Below are positions 1 to 10,167 of a stretch of DNA of 20,018 nucleotides, piece by piece. The notes under the pieces are model-generated. The model was not told the DNA's origin. It made no database searches and saw nothing but the letters and a program-made list of their open reading frames with translations. Numbering within the stretch: the first letter of the stretch is position 1; every line of letters begins with the position of its first letter. The position numbers and the translations under genes were made by a program. Source of the stretch: Sphaeroforma sirkka (Eukaryota; Opisthokonta; Ichthyosporea; Ichthyophonida); the NCBI GenBank assembly GCA_001586965.3, contig LUCW03000203.1, positions 1 through 20,018 of the forward strand. Direction: 5' to 3'.

Positions 1-2490
1 CTCGTTCACATACGTTCACTCGCTCGTTCACGTACGTTCACATACGTTCGCTCACTCGTTCCCGGACGTTCGCTCGCTCGCGCTCGCTCGTTCACTCGCT
101 CGTTCACGTACGTTCGCTCACTCGTTCACGTACGTTCGCTCGCTCGTTCACGGACGTTCGCTCGCTCGTTCACGTACGTTCGCTCGCTCGTTTCACATAC
201 GTTCGCTCCTCGTTCACATACGTTCGCTCGCTCGTTCACATACGTTCGCTCGCTCGTTCACATACGTCGCTCGCTCGTTTCGCATACGTTTCGCTCGCTC
301 GTTCACATACGTTCGCTCGCTCGTTCACGTACGTTCGTTCGCTCGCTCGTTCACTCGTTCGTTTCACGTTCGCTCACGTTCGCTCGCACGTTCACTCCGT
401 TCGCTCGTTCATACGTTCACTCGCTCGTTCACGTACGTTCGCTCACTCGTTCACGTACGTTCGCTCGCTCGTTCGCATACGTTTCGCTCGTTCGTTCACG
501 GACGTTCACTCGCTCGTTCACGTACGTTCGATCGCTCGTTCACATACGTTCACTCGCTCGTTCACGTACGTTCTCGTTACGTCCGCTCGCTCGTTCACAT
601 ACGTTCGCTCGCTCTTTCACGGACGTTCGCTCGCTCGTTCACATACGTTCGCTCGCTCGTTCGCTCACTCACGTTACGTTCGCTCGCTCGTTTCGTACGT
701 TCACTCATCGTTCACGTACGTTCACTCGCTCGTTTCACATACGTTCGCTCGCTCGTTCACGTTCTCTCGTTCTCGTTCACGTACGTTCACTCGCTCGTTC
801 ACGTACGTTCACGCTCGTTCACATACGTTCGCTCGCTCGTTCACGGACGTCTCGTTCTCGCTCGTTTCACATACGTTCGCTCGCTCGTTCACGGACGTTC
901 GCTCGCTCGTTCTCGCTCGCTCGTTCACGTACGTTCGCTCGCTCGTTCACGGACGTTCGCTCGCTCGTTCACGTACGTTCGCTCGCTCGTTCACGCATAC
1001 GTTCGCTCTCGCTCGTTCACGGACGTTCGCTCGCTCGTTCGCATACGTTCGCTCAGACGTTCACGGACGTTCGCTCGCTCGTTCACGTACGTCCGCTCGC
1101 TCGTTTCGCTCACACGTTCGCTCGCTCGTTTCACGTACGTTCGCTCGCTCGTTCACGTACGTTCGCTCGCTCTCGTTCACGGACGTTTGCTCGCTCGTGC
1201 GCGTACGTTTGCTCGCGTTCGTTCACGTACGTCCGCTCGCTCGTTCACACGTACGTCCGCTCGCTCGTTCACATACGTTCGCTCTCGTTCACGTACGTTC
1301 GCTCGCTCGTTCACGTACGTTCGCTCGCTCGTTCACGTACGTTCGCTCGCTCGTTCACGGACGTTCACGTACTCTCGCTCGTTCACGTACGTTCGCTCGC
1401 TCGTTTCACGTACTCCGTTCACTCGTCCGCTCGCTCGTTACGTTCGCTCGCTCGTTCGTTCACGTTCGTACGTTCGCTCGTTCACGTACGTCCTCTCGCT
1501 CGTTCGTTCGCTACGTTCACTCGCTCGTTCACGGACGTTCGCTCGCTCGTTTCACGTCCGCTACGTTTTTCTCGCTCGTTCACGTACGTTCGCTCGCTCG
1601 TTCACGGACGTTCGCTCGCTCGTTCATACGTTCGTTTGCTCGCGTTCGTTCGCTCACGTTCACATACGTTCGCTCGCTCGTTCACGTACGTTCGCTCACT
1701 CGTTCACGGACGTTCGCTCGCTCGTTCACGCACGTTACGTTCGCTCTCTCGTTCACGTACGTTCACTCGCTCGTTCACGTACGTCGCTCACTCGTTCGTA
1801 CGTTCACTCGCTCGTTCACGGACGTTCACTCGCTCGTTCACATACGTTCACTCTCGCTCGTTTACATACGTTCGTTCGCTCGTTCATACGTTCGCTCGCT
1901 CGTTCACGTTTCGCTCGTTCACGTACGTTCGCTCGCTCGTTCACATACGTTTCTCTCGCTCGTTCACATACGTTCGCTCGCTCGTTCGTTCACGGACGTT
2001 CGCTCGCTCGTTCACATACGTTCGCTCTCTCGTTCCCATACGTTCGCTCGCTCGTTCACGTACGTCAATCGCTCGTTCACATGCTCGTTAACGTTTGCTC
2101 GTTCACGGACGTCCGCTCGGCTCGTTCTCGTTCACATTGGCTCACTCGTTCCCGGACGTTCACTCACTCGTTCATAGATGTTCACTCACTCGTTCCCATA
2201 CGTTCACTCGGTCGTTCACATACATCACTCACTCAGCCACGTTCGCATCGTTCACTCACTCGTTCACATACGTTCACTCACTCGTTTCCACACGTTTACT
2301 CACTCATTCACGTACATTCACTCACTCATTCACATACATTCACTCACTCATTCACAGACATTCACTCACTCGTACACATACATTTACTCACTTATCCACA
2401 TACATCCACTCACTCATTCACATACATTCACTCACTCATTCACGTACATTCACATACATTCACTCACTCATTCACAGACATTCACTCACA
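1..2490. repeat. 22-bp CpG-rich satellite array
   Basis: About 110 head-to-tail copies of a 22-bp unit, CGTTCGCTCGCTCGTTCACG plus TA. Variants carry GTA, GGA or ATA before the ACGTT core, and there are frequent 1-4 bp indels. The array runs off the left edge. From about 2130 rightwards the CpG sites are progressively replaced by CpA, and the last 200 bp are almost pure CATTCACTCACTCATTCACA-type units. Long forward frames are open only because the unit lacks stop codons in this orientation. They give Arg/Ser/Phe/Thr-rich simple sequence and I do not regard them as genes. The array ends just before the first visible PELP1-like exon, so it probably lies in an intron of that gene. Confidence 0.95.
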
Positions 2491-2518
2491 TATGTACCCA
2501 ACCGGATTTCTCTCAGAG

Positions 2519-2692
2519 AGTAAGAAGGGTGCGAGTGACACCGCAAGTGCTGTGGCCAACAAACCAGCGAGCGTTGCCATGGCATTGCAAACCTTAGCGC
2601 GCTGTTTGGAATTGCAGCCAGGCCCAGCGCGGCCCTTTTTAAATCAGATCTTTGCCACTGCCGTGTCGCATTTGGACAGTTTAGATAGCCGG
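2519..2692 (+). CDS. PELP1: PELP1-like exon 1 of window (RIX1 domain, internal)
   Basis: The exon is open as SKKGASDTASAVANKPASVA and continues through ALQTLARCLELQPGPARPFL to SHLDSLDSR. This is typical amphipathic RIX1-domain helix sequence, matching the PELP1 segment with Arg-Pro-Phe-Leu. The acceptor is a pyrimidine-rich ATTTCTCTCAG ending at 2516. The exact start is 2517 (phase 1) or 2519 (phase 0). The donor is CGG|GTATGT at 2693. An in-frame ATG at 2492 exists, but it lies in satellite sequence and is not a credible protein start. Confidence 0.72.
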
Positions 2693-4266
2693 GTATGTAA
2701 CGTTCACCTAGTACTAGTAAGTACGTCGAACGCATGTGGCAGTCACATTTTAAGTATGCTGTACTTGTATGTGTGTACTTTATGTCCGCATTTGGACAGT
2801 TTAGTTAGCCGGATATGGGACGCTCATATAGTATTAGTAAGTGAGTCATACGAACGTGGCAGTCACTTGTTAAGTAAGTTGCACTTGTGTGTGTGTACTC
2901 TCTGTTCGCATTTGGACAGTTTAAATAGCCGGGTATTTAACGTTCACCTAGTACTAGTCAGTACGTCGTACGCATGTGGCAGTCACTTGTAAAGGTAAGT
3001 TGTACTTGTGTGTGTACCTTTTGTTCGCATTTGGACAGTTTAGATAGCCGCGTACGTAACGTTCACCTAGTATTAGTAAGTACGTCGTACGCATGTGGCA
3101 GTCACTTGTTAAGTAAGTTGTACTTGTGTGTGTGTACCTTATGTTCACATTTGGACAGTTCAGATAGCCGCGTATGTAACGTTTACCTAGTACTAGTAAG
3201 TAAGTCACACGAATGTGGTAGTCACTTGTTAAGTGAGTTCTGCTTGTGTGTGTACTTTATGTTCGCATTTGGACAGTTTAGATAGCCGGGTATGCGTCGT
3301 TTATATAGTAATAGTACGTGAGTAGTACGAATGTAGCGTTCACATAGTAAGTGAGTTGTACTTGTGTGTGTGTACTATATGTCCGTGTTTGGACAGTTTA
3401 GCAGCCGGGTATGGGACGTTCATATAGTAGTAGTAATTGAATCATGCGAATGTAGCATTTACAAAGTAAATGTTATACGTGTGTGCGTGTACTATATGTC
3501 TGCCTTGGGACAGTTTAGATGGTCGGGTATGCAATGTTTATAGTATATATATATATACATATATATCCTATACCTATGCAACTTTGTGCTTGTATTGGGA
3601 CTATTGTGTGTTTGTGTCTATATGTGTGTCTATATGTGTGCATGGTTATATGATTTAAATAGACAGGTATGCACGTGTGCATATAAACACGTTTTTCATG
3701 TGCCGTTTAGGTAGATGTGTGCGTGCGCTGTATGTTTGCCCGCAGAGACCCATGCGATATAGCGTATGACCTGCTGTGTGAGGCCTAGTATAGGCCAATA
3801 GATGGGGATGCTTGTATCGCAGTAGTCCTTAGGAAGCTCAGGCCCGCTCGCCCTATAGTTAGCCAAGTGCGGGTGTATATCAGAACACGCTACCCTGCGG
3901 CGCGACTATCTTCTCGGGTCAAGCGTGTGAAGCTTGCATATGCGTGCACGACTATTTGCATACGTGCATGCATGTATTAGGAGTGCAAGTCGTCTGTCTG
4001 TACAGACTTTCAGTCATTTTTCGAGTGCGGTGATTGCATTGGCTTTGCTTGTGTGCGACCAGTCGGAGAACCAACGAGTAGATGAGCATATATGCACAAT
4101 TGCAAATTCGTATATATAGATGGACGTAGTAGTTTTTGAATGAAGAACAGTGCATTTCGCATTTCCTGTATATTCTATATTTAACCTGACGTTGTCTCTT
4201 ACAGTCTATCAAGGATCTGGGTACGATCTCATTTATATATATATATGTGTGTGTGTGTGTGCGTGC

Positions 4267-4304
<38 letters not shown>

Positions 4305-6568
4305 TGCTCACCAATTTCAGATCATATGCCTATGTTCGTATATTTTAATTTCTACTGGGATATATGCATATCCCAATTGCATCTGAGAATATACCTACCT
4401 ATACCACTTCGCCTGCCATATAGTGAGATTCTTCTCCTCACACATTAACAAACACCTTTATCCTACATACAAGTTTTGGCCAGTATGTTTCCTCACATAT
4501 ATTATCATATACATTTATCATACATACAGGTTTTATCCGCTGCATGTACGTGCATAGCTCACATTCCACTGTGTGGTAAGGCTGGTAGCACGCCGCAGGA
4601 GCAATGGACGATGCTGCTCACCACTACCCTGAGCTCAATGCACCAGGTATACAAATTACTTGTATATTTTTATCCCATATATACTACAAATGTACATCTA
4701 CTTGTATATATAGACCTCAAATATACTACAAACGCGTAACGACATGTATGTTTATATCTCAAATATATAACAAATGTATAATACTTATATATATATACCT
4801 CAAATATACTACAAATGCGTAACGACATATATGTTTATATCTCAAATATGCTACAAATGCGTACATGTTTTTCCCTTTTGAGCTTCTTTTGAGCCGATCA
4901 ATTCTCAGATATTCTCTGCCTATGCTATATATCAGATGTACTACTTTCATTCACTGCACCTGGCAACGCTACACACACTGTGCATGGTTGTAGAACGCCA
5001 AGACTGTACACACCCAAACTTCAATCAAGATGATCCATTTTTTAATCCTTTGTAGTAAGGTTTAGACAAAGGAACGCTGTCTGGAATGGCCAGCAAGCCC
5101 TTGCATGTACAGCGAGAGATTCTGATCTGTGGCAGTATTCTATACTCAGAACTATTCTATATTTGGTATTTTTCGCAGGTGTTAGACACGGCATACGCAG
5201 TCTTAGATGAACAATCCGCTCCTCCCACAGTCGCTGTAAGAGGTTCCGAACTTCCTCTGCCAGAGCTCTCGGCCGAAACCATCACCACCACACACATGCT
5301 GGCCAAGGCGTGTCACCGGCGGTTTGCGGCACTGTGTGCGCTTGTGAAGACTATGCTCAGCGGGAATGTGCTGTTACGACAGGTATGGCGTTCAATTAAA
5401 TCTGTATGGGAAGGCTCTATAATAATCTATGTAGACGTTTTTGTGTGTCACGTAATTAGGTTGGCTCCATATTCATCCATGTAGATGATTCGTATGTCAC
5501 CAAGTTTTGCTCGCGACGATGTGCCAGCGGCGGTTGACGGCACTGTGTGTACTTGTGACACACACACGCATATGAATATGTGTGTGTAAAGACCTTAAAA
5601 CTCCATAAAAACCCTAAACCTCACTTCATCTGTACCAATCAGTGCAATCAGACCACACACACCCATATGAATATGTGTGTGTAAAACCCCTTCTCTGCTG
5701 CACAGCTACACGCCATATAGACGTAGATATTTGACCGCTCTCAATGTCACAACATACCAACTCCTAGACAGTTATACACCAACAGCATATTCTCTACTCC
5801 ACTGCACACGATGCCCATGCGCAGACAGTCTCCACCGCTCAGATACCTCAGCGATCACTTGCACAATTCATCTGCCGCTCAATCTCATGCAACTTCTTAC
5901 CACACGTTTGGCCTGTCGTTATATATATATATCTATATATATATGTATTGTATATTGTCCCACTATACCTGCTCTCCGATGTACTTGTGCGAGTGTACGA
6001 ATCTAACCAATGCCCACTCACGGCATCATTTCAAACAAACGCATACAACTCATTACCCTATGTCTGACCTGTCTGTCGTTACACACGTATATATATATAC
6101 ATATAGAGTGTCCCGACAGGCCTGCTATTCGATGTGCTTGTGCGCGTGTGTGAAGTAGATCACTACACACCCACGCGATATGGTGCCGATGCCGCATACG
6201 AACAGTTGATGTGCAATGTGGTACAGTACCATGAGGCTATGCTCTCTGTGTTCCAGACGGTGTGTGTTAGCCTGGGCCCCCAGTTGTTACCGTTTGCCGG
6301 TAGGATCTGCTACCTACTAAACCAAATGCGGAAGGTGAGTGTATACGTACAATATGTGAATAGATGTGGTGCATATATGTGTTTGTGTATATACATGCGT
6401 TTGCATACGTTATAAAGTATGCGTATGTTGTTTTTGGTTCGTGTGTAGTGAAGTACCACGAAGCAGTATTTCAGGGTTTTCTATTTACTACAAACTATGA
6501 GGGAGGCGGATATCTACTGATTGTCTACGCCAATATTGATATATTTGTATATTTATATACATACATAC

Positions 6569-6618
<50 letters not shown>

Positions 6619-9600
6619 ATTATGTGCCCCGAGCGTTAGTGTGGACCTCTTTCAATTCACTATCCACTGTTTCGTATGTGGATTAGTGCGCACTCTATGC
6701 AAATTGATTAAGATCTATGTACGTGTATGTTTATATAAATCAACATGCGCATGAGCACCAAGGTGTACGTATACCTCGTACAATTACATTAGTAACTAGC
6801 GAGAGCGAGGGGCATGCAAATGCTCGTATTGCATCTATGCATTAACCTCGAAACGTTCAGCTACTAAACCCGTACACAGGTACATCACCACCACATCGCA
6901 CATGGTATAGTTGTATACACGACAGGCTATGTGTGGATATACAATCTTACATCTGTTCCTTATACCTCGTACGGTTGCAGTTGCACCTAACCAAGGGGTC
7001 GACCTACCATGGATCCTCCAAGGTGCTGGTGCTGCAGTGCTACGTCTCGGCCGCTCAGTGTTTGGGGCCGGGTATGGATACAGCCACCACAGATAGCATA
7101 GTGGCCACCGTGTTCAAGGGGGTCAAACATATTGCTGCACAAACACAGAGGTGTGTACCAGACTCTGTGAGTGTGTGTGTGTGTGTGTATGTGTGTGTGT
7201 GGTTTGGTTCCGTTGTCTAGGGTTCATTGCGAGTATGCACGTGGCGACCACAGGGCAGCTTATCACAACACAAGGCCGGGTAGCATAACACAGGGAGGCT
7301 TTGCCTTCTATTGGGATCCATCTAACAGTGCGTGTGGCTGCATGCCTTTGGCTGTATATGCGCGAGTGTGCATAGGGCGTATGAAGTGCAGCTTACCACG
7401 CTAACTGCACTGTGTCGAACATAAGGAGATCACTGCCGATGGTGTGCGTATGTATGTCTTACGGACCTTTGGCCTCTACAAAATCGCCGGCGTATGTATT
7501 CCGCAAAAGTACCATTCAAGTGTACACAGTTTGTCATACTACGCCAAATAGGAAGCATGGATATTGACGTACGCTTATATACTCATATTTTTCTTTTTTA
7601 AAGTTTATATTTATTCTTATTCTTATTCTTATTCTTATTCATATTATTATATTATTTTTATATTTTATCGCCACTGTTTTACGTGACCGAACATCACGTG
7701 TACGAAAATACCTCTTTAAGTTTCTATTCCGAAGTCTGTCGACGTACGAGTATGGTGCCATATAGCCGATGTTCCATTGCTGACAGAATCACAAACACGG
7801 CATGCATGCAAGCATCGTGTGTACTTGGCAAAATACCTACACACACCCATCGATGTATGGATCACAAATGCGTCTAGTCTCGTATTACAAAACCAATGCG
7901 GTAAGCGCCTTTAAATGGGCTATTAACATGCGAATAACTGTATAATGAAACGACAGTGCCGACACACAAGCAAGCGCCACAGATAATGGTCAACTCTTTC
8001 AGTGGTGGATGGCTGCCATGGCAACGCTCGCGATTGTACTATCGCGACAGACCACACACCTCACAGCAGAAAAGCTGAGTGATCTAGGTATGACACGGGC
8101 ATATGCCTATGGTGCAAGCGAGAATGTAATATAAACCATGTAAAATTATACACATGTGTGGGAGAGTTCACAACCTCGCATGCATAAAGCATAAACCCTA
8201 TGAAACTCTTAAGCATATTAGGTAGTGTATGATACCGCGTACTTTAGGGTTTAGGGTTCTAAGGTTTTAGGAGTTTACCCAAAGGGCTCTCAGCCTGCGC
8301 AACAGACGCAGCCCCGAAAGCAGACTGATCATATAACGGGTGCACACTTGCGTGGATCAGTGGACAAACGCCCATTCTGCACTACCTGCAGCAGTGCTAA
8401 TATATTGGCCTGACCGGTCCTAAATTTCACTACAGGTGCATGGACGTGTCTCCAACTTACGACGTACCAGGTGCACCCAACGCTGGCCCCAAACCTCCTC
8501 GGCAGACCCGAGTGTAGACTGGGCACGTACAAGGTGCTTAGGGCCATGGCTCTCAATTCACGGCCAACCCACTCGTCGTATATACAACAGGCTGTGCGAG
8601 TGTTCCAGAAGGGCATGGTAGATCCGGACATCACGGTAAGAGGGCGAGGATCAGGGTTCATATATATATATATATATATATATATGGGTGGGTGGTTGGG
8701 TGTAGATGTGGCTGTGGATGTGGCTGTGCGTGAGTGGGTGTATGTGTGTGTGTAGTAAATCATTTGGTATGTATCATTGTTTGAGCCCATAATGTTGTTG
8801 TACAAGGGCATTTATTGAATCAGATGGCACTGTGCGAGGGTGATGTAAAGGGAGTAAGCTGCTTGTATCACACATAAGTATAAGCTACCTGTGTGCACCC
8901 GTACGTATATGCTTCTTGTATGCACACGTGAATATCAGCTACTTGTATGCACCCGCAAGTCTACGATACTTCTATTCACACGTATGTAAACGCTACTTGT
9001 ATGTACACAGAAGTATACGCTACTTCTAGGCACGTATGTATATGCTATTTATATGAACATGTAAGGATAAGCTACTTATATGCACACGTATGTATAATTT
9101 ACTTGTATGCACACGTGAGTATAAGCTACTTATATGTGCACGTAAGTATACGCCACTTCTATGCACACGTAAGTATCCGATACTTGTATGCACATGTATG
9201 TATAAGCTACTTGTATACACGCGTAAGTGTAAGCTACTTGTATACACACGTAAGTATAAGCGATTTGTATATACACGTAAGCATAAGCGATTTGTATTCA
9301 CACGTAAGCATAAGCTACTTGTATGCACACGTAATGTATACGTGTTTGTATATTACCCTGTATTGGTATAACAGGCTCTGTATGTGACAATGTGGGCGCT
9401 GCAATTTTCGGCCATCACAAACGTATTGATTTGACTTCGAATGGGCCGAGGACATGCGTCATGGTTCTATGATAGGGTTGGTGTGTTTAGGATAAAAGGT
9501 TTAAACTTGTGTCATATGTATATACAAAGGGCAAAGGATATCATCTCCCACCGATCATCCGCATAAACCCATACTCATATTAAACTCATATCCACTGAGT

Positions 9601-9963
9601 CCTGAATTCTTGCACTATTCTATTAGATAACTAAACTGAACTCTTATTGTAGACGGGGGATAGTGCTTGTATTCTGAAACTCGCGACCACTGCACGTTAG
9701 ATAGCCCATAAGGAAGATGGCTATCTTAGTATGAACTGGAGGAGGATGTTTACTAATTGCCATTCTCTATTACAGGTGTCTGAATACTGCCACGAATCAT
9801 CGCTCATATGCGACTGGCTGATCCATCCACGATTGCCGATCACGCAGAGGGTAGTGCCGGGGACTTCGGTATGTTTGACTATGCACTCGTTCGTGTGTCT
9901 ATAAATATTGTGCCTATTCATGTATTTATAGATAGATAGATATATAAATAGATATATAAATAG

Positions 9964-10011
<48 letters not shown>

Positions 10012-10136
10012 TTATTATTATATATATATATATGTATTTATGTGTATGTATGTACGTATGTATGTATATATATATATATAATCTATCTATCATCTATCTA
10101 TCTCTATGTATGTATGTGTGTATAAGTGTATAAGTG

Positions 10137-10167
<31 letters not shown>

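Noticed and set aside
1187..2992. 601-codon and overlapping long ORFs rich in Arg/Ser/Phe/Thr
   Set aside because: Translations of the 22-bp satellite in several frames at once. Only the last part, from about 2519, is real exon, and it joins the satellite without a credible start.
5706..5771. Possible extra PELP1-like exon after the strong acceptor at 5705
   Set aside because: The required phase 0 reaches a stop within five codons, and the open frame shows no PELP1 similarity.
8854..9345. CRISPR-like array
   Set aside because: Head-to-tail repeats without spacers, in a eukaryotic intron.
8947..9387. ORFs on both strands with a 9-residue period
   Set aside because: The 27-bp minisatellite unit lacks stops on both strands. 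The segment lies between two well-supported exons that are collinear with PELP1.
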